Assembly: GCA_030448185.1 (NCBI GenBank)
Contig: JAUJNL010000011.1
Coordinates: 1 to 64,000, forward strand
DNA length: 64,000 nt
Origin: Cytophagales bacterium
GTDB lineage: Bacteria; Bacteroidota; Bacteroidia; Cytophagales; 172606-1
Direction: 5' to 3'
Part shown: positions 17,528-26,794 of the stretch, piece after piece
How positions within the stretch are numbered: position 1 is the stretch's first letter
How the letters are laid out: every line of letters starts with the position of its first letter
Translations under genes and position numbers: made by a program
Notes under the pieces: model-generated
Told to the model about the DNA's origin: nothing
Database searches by the model: none
The model's input: the letters and a program-made list of their open reading frames with translations, nothing else

Positions 17528-18835
17528 AGTTACTTTTGCGCTGTTACTGGGTGGATTGACCCTGCAGACGGGATTTGCGCAACGCACCGGTAATTCTCCC
17601 TATTCACGCATCGGTTTAGGTGATATAGTATTCCCCGGGTTTGCTCCCAACCAGGCTATGGGCGGTAGTGGTGTTTCTTTCGCCAATGGTATTTTTATCA
17701 ATAACCTCAACCCCGCCCTGCTGGCCCGTAACCGCAGCACTACCTTCGATGTGGGCGTGTACGGCCAGTTTCGCTTCCTGAAAACGGATAAGGCGCTACA
17801 GCGGGAGCCGGAGGGCAATCTGAATTATGTATCATTAGCTTTTCCGCTGCTGCGTCCCAATCTGGTCACTGGCGTTCAGAAGGTAAAGTGGACCACAGGT
17901 ATTACCCTGGCACCGTACAGTCTGGTCAACTACAGCGCCTCTACCTTTAGCAAGGTGGAAGGCAGCACCGATACCGCGCTGGTTAATTATGAAGATACGG
18001 GTGGACTTAGCGGAGTGAGCTTTACTAACGGGTTTAATATCTTTAAAAAGCTTTATGTTGGCTTACAGGCTACTTACCTTTTTGGCGTAATCAACAACGA
18101 AACCACCACGCAGCTGTACAGCACTGATCCGGCTAAATTTGCGGGTACGACCATGAACTACCGGCGACGGACCAATTATTCTGACTTTGTGTTTAAACCA
18201 GGGGTAGCGTACCGCGATACCTTAAACAAAAATTTGCTGATAACGTTGGGCGGTACCGTTGACTTACCTGCCAATCTGAATGCCCGTCGTCTGGACCGGG
18301 TTGTTCCTTTAGCCGGTCCGGGAGTGGAAATAGAGCAAGGAATTGATGCGCTGGACTCTCTGAAAGGAACTGTAAAACTGCCCGCCGCTTACCGTTTTGG
18401 TGTTACCCTTGACCGTCCTTTCCACTGGGCTCTTTCGGCGGATGTAGCCTATCATAAGTGGTCTGGCTTCCGCAGCTTTGATCAAAACGCTAATCTTAAA
18501 AACACATTTTCAGTTTCAGTGGGGGGGAATGGACGCCTAACATAAATTCGATCAATAATTATCTGAGCCGGACCACTTATCGGGCCGGTTTTCAATATGC
18601 GCAAATGCCTATTAGCAACGGGGGCAAACAATTGAAGGATATGAGCGTAAGTGCGGGGGTATTTTTTCCGATTACGCCACCTGACCGCCGGACGCTTTCT
18701 TACCTGAACGTGGCTTTTACCGCTGGGCAGCGCGGTACGCTGGATAATGCGCAGATTCGGGAACGATACGTGAAAATGACGCTTGCCTTTACCCTCAACG
18801 ATTTTGGCTGGTTTGTTCCCCGCCGGGTTGACTAA
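17511..18835 (+). CDS. Outer-membrane beta-barrel protein following coaX, frameshifted
   Basis: An N-terminal signal peptide (MSHFLKVTFALLLGGLTLQTGFAQ) is followed by TGNSPYSRIGLGDI, a motif of a conserved Bacteroidota outer-membrane protein often found beside coaX. The body has alternating hydrophobic strands typical of a FadL/PorV-like barrel (YVGLQATYLFGV, LLITLGGTVDLPAN, WALSADVAYHKWSGF). The frame breaks at a seven-G run near 18523; one extra G joins it to EWTPNINSINNYLSRTTYR and on to the C-terminal strand LAFTLNDFGWFVPRRVD. Full length is about 442 residues. Start overlaps the end of coaX, so translation is probably coupled. Confidence 0.82.
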
Positions 18836-19030
18836 GGTTTACTTGCTGCAACCTGATCCTCAAAGGGGTAATTGGTACAGACAAAAGGTCCCGGATCGAT
18901 GAAAACAGAAAGTGTTCTTCATTAGTCCAGGACCTTTGTATTTCTATTGCGGTTACAAATCACGGACAAGCAAGCTTTAGTACATTACCCAATCACCGGG
19001 TATGGATAGTCTCTTGTCCAATGCTATCTG

Positions 19031-19943
19031 TCAAGAATGATCACTCAAGTTAATGGAATCCGTATCCTGACGCTCCGTAGTGAGCCAGTGCTCGGCCTGT
19101 GCACGGTCCTTAAAATAACGTAACGGTACGGAGTTTACAGAGAAAGAGTCAGTACCATGCACCAGGGTATCGCAGGAGGCGCTACCAGGTCAGCTACCTT
19201 CGCGAGGCCATTTTTGAACAAAGTACTCCGGTTCGGAATGGGGGCGCCCAGACGGTGCCCTCTTCATTTGGTTCGATGGCAGTCAGGTCATTGAGCAATG
19301 TAAAGCCTGATTCCATAAGCGGAGCCACGCGTTCTATATAACCGCCCAGTTCCTGCACCTGATCTACCCGGCTCCAGGGTTGTTTTACCTTCAAATACAG
19401 CCGGTTGGCAATCCGGTCGGCTGAAAACTGATAAAACTCATTTTCACCGATCAGAAATGGCGGCGGCGTAGTACTAAACCGGCTCCTAAAGCCTGACTCT
19501 TCGTCCTGCTGAAGGGCTTCCTCCCTGGCTACTGGCTGAGTTTGAGCAATGGTCTGCTGGGACACTGCTGCGGGTGAAGCTTGGGTTTGGGGCGTTATAC
19601 GAATCTGGGCTTCCTCTTCCGGGTATTTGTGATGCTCGGTAGCCGGTGAAGCGTCAGGCTGCAAGCCCTTCTCAAGCAGGGAAGTATCCACCTTTCCCGA
19701 ACTGCGTTGTCCATTGACACTGGTAATCCGATTCAGTGGCATCACCTGGCTATCAAGCCGCACGTACTCCGTTCCCTGATCAATAAACAAAGCATGCACT
19801 TCGCTGATGATCAGTACCTCTCTGCCGGTATCATCAGCACAAGTAATTTCGCAGGTCTGGTTTAAAGAAGAGGCAGCTTCAAGCACTTCGTAAAAATGAC
19901 TATTGGGACGGGATTGTCCATGACGGGCAGATGATTGGTCCAT
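19031..19943 (-). CDS. SpoIIAA/STAS-like protein with N-terminal extension, frameshifted
   Basis: Residues 1-80 (HFYEVLEAASSLNQTCEITCADD, then FIDQGTEYVRLDSQVMPLNRI) form a small domain of unknown function, followed by a Gln/Pro/Glu-rich linker. From about residue 165, FYQFSADRIANRLYLKVKQPWSRV, ELGGYIERVAPLMESGFTLLNDLT resembles the SpoIIAA-like/STAS fold. The frame breaks near 19200 and again near 19140; compensating shifts give KVADLVAPPAIPW and SFSVNSVPLRYFKDRAQAEHWL, the normal end of this domain, with the stop at 19031. Function unknown; the domain often senses or binds small molecules or partner proteins. A second protein of the same fold lies at 23929-24326. Confidence 0.6.
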
Positions 19944-19995
19944 GGCTTAGTTGGTTAGGTTATGTGCTCTGCTACGGGAAAAAGAGTGAAGGGTT

Positions 19996-20165
19996 TAATA
20001 CGGTAATGGTAAATGTTGAATGCTCAATGCTTAATGGGTATCGGGTATCGGTCAATGGTCATTAGGTATTAGTTTTTACCCTGAATGCCTTTTCTCCAAT
20101 GACCAATTAACCAATACACCAGTGATTAATACCCATTCACCCCTTAGCATTTAACATTTACTCTT
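19996..20165. repeat. Intergenic repeat built from TAAATG / CATTTA words
   Basis: The spacer opens with GGTAAATGTTGAATGC and closes with CCTTAGCATTTAACATTTAC, which are near reverse complements, with TCAATGGTCATTAGGTATTA and CCAATGACCAATTAACCAAT in between. It can form a long imperfect stem. The same vocabulary recurs at 7636-7670, 9802-9832, 20968-21072, 46262-46290 and 62404-62460. Confidence 0.6.
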
Positions 20166-20169
20166 GCTC

Positions 20170-20961
20170 TTACTTGCCCGTAAACGCCGCCGGCCGTTTT
20201 TCCAGAAATGCCCGTACGCCTTTCCCGGTGGTCCTGCGTACGACCGGCCATATCCTGGCAAAGGGCTTCCCACTCCAGCATTTCTTCCAGGGAAAACTGG
20301 AAGGATTTCTGTAACATCTGTTTGATGAGTCCAATGGTTCGGGTTGGCGCCGATGCATAATGCGAAGCAATCTGGGCCACGGTCTCATCCAGTTTTCGGC
20401 CCGCACCACCCGGTTTACCAATCCGGCTGCCAGCGCCTCCTGCGCCGTTACTTTAGTACCCAAGGTGGCCATTTCAAAAGCCTTATACGGTCCTACCAGC
20501 CGCGGCAAAAACCAGGTAGAGCCCGCATCCATAACCAATCCGATACTGATAAAAATCTCAGCCATAACCGCTTCCTGCGAAGCAATGAGCAGATCGCAGG
20601 CTAAGGCCAGCGAGCAGCCCGCCCCAGCCGCTATACCATTGAGACGGCCAATCACGGGTTTAGGCAAGTTGCGGATAGCCAGAATCATAGGATTGTAGCG
20701 GCTCCGGACGGCATCACCCAGGGAACGTTCACCGCCGAAAGCGGCTTCAGCTTTCAGGTCGGCCCCCGAGCAGAAACCGCGTCCGGCTCCCGTTAGCACC
20801 ACTACCCGTACCCTATCCTCTTTGCCCGCCTGCAAAAAGGCGTCTTTTATTTCATAGTTGAGCTTCTCATTAAGTGCGTTCAGCACTTCAGGACGGTTCA
20901 GGGTAATGGTACAAACCCCGTCACGGACTTCGTACAGCAGATGTTCAAAGAGAGTTTCCAT
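20170..20961 (-). CDS. Enoyl-CoA hydratase/isomerase (PaaG-like crotonase), two compensating frameshifts
   Basis: The crotonase core is clear: NRPEVLNALNEKL, GAGRGFCSGADLKAEAAFGG (oxyanion hole), then NGIAAGAGCSLALACDLLIA and IGLVMDAGSTWFLPRLVG. The Asp in the last block corresponds to the catalytic Asp of PaaG-type isomerases, which rearrange the epoxide of phenylacetyl-CoA, so a PaaG-like role is possible; no other paa gene is present. Near 20387 a missing G shifts the frame (NWDETVAQIASHYASAPTR becomes scrambled), and near 20233 an extra A in a short A-run brings it back (HREGVRAFLEKRPAAFTGK). Net length is normal, about 263 residues. Confidence 0.85.
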   Translation of the reverse strand: METLFEHLLYEVRDGVCTITLNRPEVLNALNEKLNYEIKDAFLQAGKEDRVRVVVLTGAGRGFCSGADLKAEAAFGGERSLGDAVRSRYNPMILAIRNLPKPVIGRLNGIAAGAGCSLALACDLLIASQEAVMAEIFISIGLVMDAGSTWFLPRLVGPYKAFEMATLGTKVTAQEALAAGLVNRVVRAENWMRPWPRLLRIMHRRQPEPLDSSNRCYRNPSSFPWKKCWSGKPFARIWPVVRRTTGKGVRAFLEKRPAAFTGK

Positions 20962-20967
20962 AAGGAC

Positions 20968-21072
20968 AAATTAGAAATGTTGTATGCTAAATTTTAGACG
21001 CCAAATGAAAGGTATAAAATCCGAAGCAATTCCATTGCATTTAGGATTGACCATTTAGAATTTAGCATTTAG
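20968..21072. repeat. Intergenic stem-forming repeat
   Basis: TTAGAAATGTTGTATGCTAAA near one end and CATTTAGAATTTAGCATTTAG near the other are largely complementary. Same word family as 19996-20165. Confidence 0.55.
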
Positions 21073-21073
21073 T

Positions 21074-21772
21074 TTATGCCCACCCATAGACAGCTGCGAA
21101 GCATATTGTAAATCCGAGCAGGAGTCCGGCCAGTACCTGGGCAGGCGTATGGGCATTGAGTCGTAGCCGGGCACTAAGCAGGGCGCCAGCCAGCACTACA
21201 GTGCCAACAATCGGGTAAAAGAGCATTTCCTCGGCGTAGCAATAGTTCAGTGCCAGCATAAAACCAATTACTCCGCCCATGCCGGTAGCGTGGGCGCTTA
21301 TTTTCCAGAATAAGGTAATCAGGGTAACCATCCCGATTGCCAGCGTAATAGCCGCCATCATCACCACCGATACGTGCAAAACACTCAAGTTGCGGCTGAA
21401 CATCCACGTGGTAAGGCCATAGAACAGGGTCGTGCTCAGGAAGGGTATCAGCCGCTGTGACCGGTTGTCCATCAGCATACTATGGATCAAGGAACGGGTA
21501 TCCCCAGAAGAATCTCCGGGTTCTATCGGGGTATTTTCAGTCATCCTGCGGCTGTTACCTGCTAATTTAGAATAGTGCAGAAAAACAATGGAGGCGAGTG
21601 GAATCAGGAAGGTTAACAGGAAAACGGTTACCAGCAGCCGCCACTCCATAGACTGATCCAATGATCCGAATTGGGCGGGTGCAAAGGACAGCAGGATGGC
21701 ATGCAGGTACGTGGGAAGCAGCAGGGGGTGCAACAATGCAGATAGTGCCTTGGCAATCCGGGTTGTGATCAA
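21074..21772 (-). CDS. PAP2-like integral membrane protein
   Basis: A 232-residue protein with about six hydrophobic segments (for example LLVTVFLLTFLIPLASIVFL, HVSVVMMAAITLAIGMVTLI and VLAGLLLGFTICFAAVYGWA). Two blocks, KISAHATGMGGVIGF and RLRLNAHTPAQVLAGLLLG, resemble the SxxxGHxxxA and HxxxQVxxG parts of the PAP2 phosphatase family. The first conserved KxxxxxRP motif is not evident, so phosphatase activity is doubtful. The family is widespread in Bacteroidota without a known substrate. Lies just upstream of the crotonase on the same strand, separated by a repeat. Confidence 0.7.
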   Translation of the reverse strand: MITTRIAKALSALLHPLLLPTYLHAILLSFAPAQFGSLDQSMEWRLLVTVFLLTFLIPLASIVFLHYSKLAGNSRRMTENTPIEPGDSSGDTRSLIHSMLMDNRSQRLIPFLSTTLFYGLTTWMFSRNLSVLHVSVVMMAAITLAIGMVTLITLFWKISAHATGMGGVIGFMLALNYCYAEEMLFYPIVGTVVLAGALLSARLRLNAHTPAQVLAGLLLGFTICFAAVYGWA

Positions 21773-22044
21773 TGAGTCAATAAGTAAGTAGATGCGCTAA
21801 TTAATTTATGTGCTGATAAAGGGTTCGATTTGGTCTGCTGTCGGTTACTGATAGGCAAATTGATTGAGTCTGGGTACTTAACTACGTGAAAAGCTGGCAT
21901 TCCATATGGTCAGGAAGTTTAAATACCTCTGCAAAAATCAGGGAGGCTGTGAAAATAAAAAAGGAAACAGGAACTTTGTAGCCGTTAAACTAACAAAAAA
22001 CCCAGAATCACCGCTTCTAGCGGAGAAACAGCGTACCCTATCCC

Positions 22045-22977
22045 ATGAAAATTCTCGTCATTGATCAGATGCATGCTTCCCTACTGCCCCTGCTGGCTGA
22101 GAAGGGATTGGAAGCCGACTACCAGCCTGATATCCGGAAGGAAGAAGTGCCGACGATGATTGGTGCGTACGAAGGACTGATCGTACGGAGCAAAATTTCT
22201 ATCACGGAAGGGTTGCTGGCAAAGGCGCCTAAACTGCGATTCATTGCCCGGGCCGGCGCGGGTATGGATCAGATTGACGTAGCGGCCGCACGAAAAAGAG
22301 GCATCATCCTGCTCAATGCCCCTGAAGGAAACCGTGACGCAGTAGCTGAACACGCGGTAGGTATGTTGCTGTGTCTGTTTAATAAACTTCACCTCGCCAA
22401 TGCGCAGGTGCGTCAGGGAATATGGGACCGGGAAGGGAACCGCGGCTTTGAAATTATGGGTAAAACGGTAGGACTGGTTGGCTACGGCAATACGGGACAA
22501 GCCTTTGCCCGGCGCTTACAAGGATTTGGCTGTCAAGTGTTGGCTTATGATAAATTCAAAAGTAACTTTTCAGATGCTACCGCCCAGGAAAGCCAGTTGG
22601 AGGACTTGTTTGAGCAGACGGATATCCTGAGTCTGCATATTCCACTAACTTCGCAGTCTCAGGGCTGGATAAATGAGGCTTTCTTTAATAGATTCCGGAA
22701 AAACATCTATCTCATCAATACGGCCCGGGGAGAAATAGTGCCGCTTCCGGATTTAGTAAAAGTACTGGAAAATGGTAAAGTATTGGGTGCCTGCCTGGAT
22801 GTGCTTGAGAACGAAAAGTTAACTGCCCTTACGCCTGCCCAGCAAGTTGCCTTTAACTATCTTACTGAGTCAGATAAAATTTTATTTACCCCTCACGTAG
22901 CCGGTTGGACGCACGAATCGTACTACCGGATCAATCAGGTATTAGCCGACAAAATTGCGGCTTTGAGAGATCGGTAA
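22045..22977 (+). CDS. D-2-hydroxyacid dehydrogenase (phosphoglycerate dehydrogenase-like)
   Basis: A 310-residue NAD-dependent dehydrogenase. The N-terminal substrate domain contains FIARAGAGMDQIDVAAA; the Rossmann fold shows VGLVGYGNTGQAFARRL. The catalytic Arg is in LINTARGEIV, the Glu in CLDVLENE and the His in TPHVAGWTHES. It lacks an ACT or regulatory domain, so a simple glyoxylate/hydroxypyruvate or 3-phosphoglycerate activity is possible; which cannot be told. The start ATG follows directly on a spacer of about 270 bases from the divergent PAP2 gene. Convergent with yceI. Confidence 0.9.
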   Translation: MKILVIDQMHASLLPLLAEKGLEADYQPDIRKEEVPTMIGAYEGLIVRSKISITEGLLAKAPKLRFIARAGAGMDQIDVAAARKRGIILLNAPEGNRDAVAEHAVGMLLCLFNKLHLANAQVRQGIWDREGNRGFEIMGKTVGLVGYGNTGQAFARRLQGFGCQVLAYDKFKSNFSDATAQESQLEDLFEQTDILSLHIPLTSQSQGWINEAFFNRFRKNIYLINTARGEIVPLPDLVKVLENGKVLGACLDVLENEKLTALTPAQQVAFNYLTESDKILFTPHVAGWTHESYYRINQVLADKIAALRDR

Positions 22978-23006
22978 TAAGGTCAACGCCAGTAGCGCAG
23001 ATGCAA

Positions 23007-23042
23007 TAAAAAACCCTGCCAGAGTATAACACTCCAGCAGGG
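23007..23042 (-). terminator. Terminator of the YceI gene
   Basis: On the minus strand a hairpin with arms CCCTGC/GCAGGG and AGAGT-ACTC (23014-23042) is followed by a TTTTTT run. It sits in the 104-base convergent gap. Confidence 0.8.
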
Positions 23043-23081
23043 CAAACGCTACCTAATTATTCTCCTCTTCTTTTTCTTTAA

Positions 23082-23747
23082 TTATTTTCCGGCCTTGGCA
23101 GTATCTTTATCCGCATTGGCGGCTGAGGCTACCAGCTTCAGGTCGACGGTAAAATCATCATTGATGGCTTTGTCACCGATATTATCGAAGAATGACTTGG
23201 AACCATACCGGATGTCATACTTGGTGCGGTCAATAGTGATCTTAGCAACAGCTTCAGCCTGATTACCGCTAATCTTTACCGCTGCCGGGAAAGTTACAGG
23301 CTTGGTAATGCCTTTGATGGTCAGGTCTCCGGTAATGTTATAGTTATTTTCACCTGCTTTGGCACCCGCAATTGGCTCAGCCTTTGTGATCTTAAAAGTA
23401 GCTTTGGGATGTTTTTCCACGGCGAAGAAGTCATCAGACTTCAGGTGGCCGATCAGTTTCGCATTATAACCCGCATCGGTCAGGTCCGTGTTGGTGATCG
23501 TAGTCATATCTACCGCAAATGAACCACCCACCAATTGGTTATTATCTACTGTCAGGGTGCCGTCAGATAATTTTACAGCTCCTGAGTGTTCACCGGTCAC
23601 TTTCTTGCCGTTCCAGGTCAGGGTGCTTTTCTGCGTGTCAGCTTTCAGGGTTTTGGCAGCCTTGCCGCCTTTACCATTATCAGTTGCCTGCGCGGTAGTA
23701 AATGCTACCAGGGCAATCAGCATCAGGAATAATTTTGCAATTTTCAT
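23082..23747 (-). CDS. YceI-family secreted lipocalin-like protein
   Basis: A 221-residue precursor with a Sec signal peptide (MKIAKLFLMLIALVAFTTAQA). The mature part matches YceI proteins, which form a lipocalin-like barrel that binds an isoprenoid: STLTWNGKKVTGEHSGAVKL, GSFAVDMTTITNTDL, HLKSDDFFAVEKHPKATFKI, ITGDLTIKGITKPVTFPA and IDRTKYDIRYGSKSFFDNIGD. All conserved blocks are present. A clear Bacteroidota promoter lies upstream at 23813-23843. Monocistronic with its own terminator. Confidence 0.93.
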   Translation of the reverse strand: MKIAKLFLMLIALVAFTTAQATDNGKGGKAAKTLKADTQKSTLTWNGKKVTGEHSGAVKLSDGTLTVDNNQLVGGSFAVDMTTITNTDLTDAGYNAKLIGHLKSDDFFAVEKHPKATFKITKAEPIAGAKAGENNYNITGDLTIKGITKPVTFPAAVKISGNQAEAVAKITIDRTKYDIRYGSKSFFDNIGDKAINDDFTVDLKLVASAANADKDTAKAGK

Positions 23748-23812
23748 AGTTAGATGGAATTAGATTTTGATAAAACAAGGTTAATTTCTGATTGATTCCT
23801 TATTTGACGAAG

Positions 23813-23843
23813 CAAATATATGTATATACATTTAATGTGCAAA
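23813..23843 (-). promoter_or_regulatory. Bacteroidota-type promoter of the YceI gene
   Basis: On the minus strand TTTG (23843-23840), a 19-base spacer, then TATATTTG (23820-23813) fits the phylum consensus TTTG-N19-TAnnTTTG exactly. Predicted transcription start is about 60 bases before the ATG at 23747. Confidence 0.75.
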
Positions 23844-23928
23844 CATATATGCAAGAAAATTTCTCATATTACATCCGTCGGAGTTGGGTAACCTGTTTGG
23901 TACATTCAAAAAAGTCATAAAGGAATTA

Positions 23929-24326
23929 CTATAAATGGTATTTGATCCAGTAAAAAGCATCGTCTGGGTTATCAAAAAAATGGCCAGTTACCCACTGATC
24001 AGCCACTGGAATATAAACATTTTGCCCAGGCAAAGGGCTAAAAAATCCTTTGAAACAACAATGGCTATTTTTCGCACATTCGTTTGAAGTACCTGCGGAA
24101 GCCAGTCGAAACGGGTCCATAGGTGATCATAATCTTCTTCAAAATTTCTTGCCGACTGCACGTTGATAATGACCGCAGTAGCACCCATCTGACTGACCAC
24201 CTCCAGACATTGATTCATAGCGTTCCGGTATTCCTGGTCAAAGCAAAAACCTTTCCAGGTATGAATAGTGCAGCGAAGGGCTTGAATATAGTTTATTTGG
24301 GAACAGGGCTGGTCAAAGTGAATCAT
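23929..24326 (-). CDS. SpoIIAA/STAS-like small protein, frameshifted
   Basis: The first frame gives WKGFCFDQEYRNAMNQCLEV, QMGATAVIINVQSARNFEED, HLWTRFDWLPQVLQTNVRKI and AIVVSKDF. A missing T in a T-run near 24037 breaks it; the next frame continues FSPLPGQNVYIPVADQWVTG and HFFDNPDDAFYWIKYHL. Joined, this is a roughly 132-residue protein of the SpoIIAA-like/STAS type that ends in the usual edge-strand block. It has no signal peptide and no obvious partner gene. Function unknown. Confidence 0.55.
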
Positions 24327-24388
24327 GCAGTAGGGGTTTCATTGGGCTACTATAGGCATTTTACTATTAATTTGGCAATTTAAATAGC

Positions 24389-24974
24389 TTATGCTGGAAA
24401 ACCACTAGCAGCTTTTACCCTTTGGGCCTGCTGGACGTGCCGCTGCATGTGCACAATCACAAATGGCAAGCAGTCACCAAGCGAGGCGGATAAAACGGCT
24501 GACCGAAACCGGAATCCGTACCCTATTCAGATCTACCTGCCGTGATGCAGCTAATATTTGTAACATATCCCGCTGTCCTTGCAAAAACTCCGGCAATACA
24601 TGCGGACTAACGGTACCACTACGGCTGGGATTATACGCTTTAGGCGAGGGATATTTACCTTTTGCCTGCGTACTTCCCTGCGGTTTAACCGACTTGATCA
24701 GAAAACCGCCCAGCCAACCGGGTGAAAACTCCGGATTTGATTCTATGCCTTTTGCCACCGCCGTTTGAATACCCGTCTGCATGGCTGGCAGATAATGCCG
24801 GCCGAAACGGTTCAGATGTTCCAGGCATTGGGCAATGCTCCACTTCTCTGGTGCGGGCTGCCAGTGTAACTGGTTTTCCCTGAGGGGCACAAACTGACCT
24901 TGGGCAATTTGCAGAATTTCCCTTACATCGTGCTCAAGCTGCCTAAGCAAGACTTCACTGGTAATCACTGTCAT
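24389..24974 (-). CDS. DinB-family protein, frameshifted near the C-terminus
   Basis: DinB-like four-helix-bundle proteins bind a metal through three His residues and include thiol transferases and proteins of unknown role. Seen here: LHWQPAPEKWSIAQCLEHLNRFGRHYLPAM, carrying the first His ligand region. Near 24485 the frame shifts; the following phase reads LGDCLPFVIVHMQRHVQQAQRV with the expected HxxxH pair and stops at 24389 after ASGFPA. Full length about 195 residues. The gene stands alone between the STAS-like gene and the M28 peptidase. Confidence 0.75.
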
Positions 24975-25083
24975 CGGCGAATCGCTTCATTTTGGGTACA
25001 TATAGGATGTAAGCAAGTCAAATATTTTTTAGTCTGCCTAACGCTTACCGTCAGATAACACCCTAACTTTCAAACATTCAGCC

Positions 25084-26469
25084 TTATTTAACTGGTACCG
25101 GAATGACCGCAATACTTTCGTGGCCGGCGGCGTCTACTGATTGTATGGCAAACAAATAATTGTCTTTAGAATAAGGAAGCGTAGCCTCCGTGCCGGTCAC
25201 CAACAACTTTCTCGTCCAGGTGGGACTGGTAGTTTCCCGCATCAGGACGTAATATCCGGTTGGCTTTTTCCCTTTCTTTGGCGCCTGCCACCGAAGTGTT
25301 GTTTGGTTGGTTAGTTCGCTGGTAAGCACGCCGGCATTTTCGGGAGCCGCCGGAGCCAAGGCCAAATTAGCGAAGGCAGCCAGATTAACCGCCGTATTCT
25401 TACGCAAATACTCGTAATCCACAAACTCGGGCAAATCGCCGTATTGCATGCCGTTTTCTACCCGCACATTCTGGTGCTGCTGGGTGTAGTTTTCATTCAT
25501 TTCGGTCACCCGCACTGCCGGGAAACCGGCCTGACTAAAGGGAGTATGGTCGCCGCCGCGCAGAAAACGGTCGGGCCGGTAGATCAGCTCCACCGTTACC
25601 TGATCTACGTAGCGTTCTCCGGCTTCCTTAAAATACCGCGCCAGTTGCCGGGCAGCCCCATCATTTTCGGAAGAAATACTTTTCCGCAGCGTAGCCATTT
25701 CTGGCGTTTCAGCCGCCGAAATCCCTTCACTAAAAACCCTGACGTGCGTATTATCATAAAGATTCGTCTCGTTGGAATAAGAATTCCCTACGATGTCGTT
25801 GGTAGCCATGGCAATCAGGTTCCATTTCTCGTTTCTGGCCCGCTGCGCCAGGTGCCTTGCCCCTAACAGACCTTGCTCCTCGCCTTGTACGGCTACAAAA
25901 ATGATGGTGCAGGGAAACGCTCTCCGGGACATGATACGGGCCATCTCCATAACCAGGGCTACTCCGGAGGCATCGTCATTGGCGCCGGGAGCCTTGCCGG
26001 TACTGTCCATCACGTCAGAGTTACGGGAATCGAGGTGACCACTCACAATAAGAACCCGGTCGTCAGCAGGGTCAGTTCCTTTCAGCGTAGCCATTACATT
26101 GCGCATTTCCACGCGACGGTTAATCCGCTTTCCGTCCGGTTCCAGGATATAGGGGTCTTGCGTGACGGTAAGCCGACCATTAGCCGCTGCGGCATACTTC
26201 TTAAACTCATCTTCCACCCAGTTACGGGCTGCTCCGATTCCCTTTTTATCACTTTTGGTCGTACTTAACGAATGACGGGTTTCGAAGGAAGAGAGCTTAC
26301 GGATAATTGCTTCCAGATTTTTGGCGGATACCTCACCGACCATTTCACGGATGGCCGGGTCAGGCGTGGCCGTCATGGACTGGGCACGCACTGAAACCGG
26401 GTTGGCAACGAGCAGAAAGAAGAAACCAATCAGGCAGCCTGTCAATAACCGAATCATAGGCATAAGCAA
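25084..26469 (-). CDS. Secreted M28-family metallopeptidase with C-terminal Fn3-like domain
   Basis: A 461-residue precursor with a signal peptide (TGCLIGFFFLLVANPVSVRA). The di-zinc aminopeptidase core shows LIVSGHLDSRNSDVMD (first metal His/Asp), PGANDDASGVALVMEMARIM (bridging Asp), VAVQGEEQGLLGARHLA (catalytic and metal Glu) and FLRGGDHTPFSQAGFPAVRV (last His). The C-terminal 95 or so residues (TTLRWQAPKKGKKPTGYYVL to FAIQSVDAAGHESIA) form a fibronectin type III-like module. Expected to release N-terminal amino acids outside the cell. The exact start could be one of two close ATGs. Single gene. Confidence 0.92.
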   Translation of the reverse strand: MLMPMIRLLTGCLIGFFFLLVANPVSVRAQSMTATPDPAIREMVGEVSAKNLEAIIRKLSSFETRHSLSTTKSDKKGIGAARNWVEDEFKKYAAAANGRLTVTQDPYILEPDGKRINRRVEMRNVMATLKGTDPADDRVLIVSGHLDSRNSDVMDSTGKAPGANDDASGVALVMEMARIMSRRAFPCTIIFVAVQGEEQGLLGARHLAQRARNEKWNLIAMATNDIVGNSYSNETNLYDNTHVRVFSEGISAAETPEMATLRKSISSENDGAARQLARYFKEAGERYVDQVTVELIYRPDRFLRGGDHTPFSQAGFPAVRVTEMNENYTQQHQNVRVENGMQYGDLPEFVDYEYLRKNTAVNLAAFANLALAPAAPENAGVLTSELTNQTTLRWQAPKKGKKPTGYYVLMRETTSPTWTRKLLVTGTEATLPYSKDNYLFAIQSVDAAGHESIAVIPVPVK

Positions 26470-26794
26470 ATGTCTAATTAAATTATAGGTTGATGTGCTA
26501 ATTAGGAATTGATTATAAGCGTATCAGTAACAATAATTTATATAATCAATCCAATCTAGGCACTTAACTGCATTTGATAAAATACTGGTTCAATTTGGGC
26601 AGAATCCATGATAATAGGAATAAGTTTACCAGGTAGCCGATTACCCCAACCGGTATCCATTGGATAATGGATCGCTTTAATGATCGTTTGGCCGAACTCT
26701 CGGTATTGATAATCGAAATGCTACGGGAATCTATCGAAAAATGCGGTATGCCCCTTCAGCCTTTATCGATGAAATGAATTAATTTTAAACCAAG
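26470..26794. other. Spacer between the M28 and udk genes
   Basis: Divergent promoter region, AT-rich. It contains one small open frame at 26667-26777 and nothing else recognisable. Confidence 0.5.
26667..26777 (+). CDS. Possible 36-residue small protein upstream of udk
   Basis: The frame starts ATGGATCGC and encodes MDRFNDRLAELSVLIIEMLR, then ESIEKCGMPLQPLSMK. It is amphipathic and helix-forming, and ends 17 bases before the udk start, the spacing of an operon partner or a leader peptide. The codon use looks coding-like. It could equally be the tail of a decayed longer gene, since the frame is open for only 11 codons upstream. No family recognised. Confidence 0.3.
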   Translation: MDRFNDRLAELSVLIIEMLRESIEKCGMPLQPLSMK

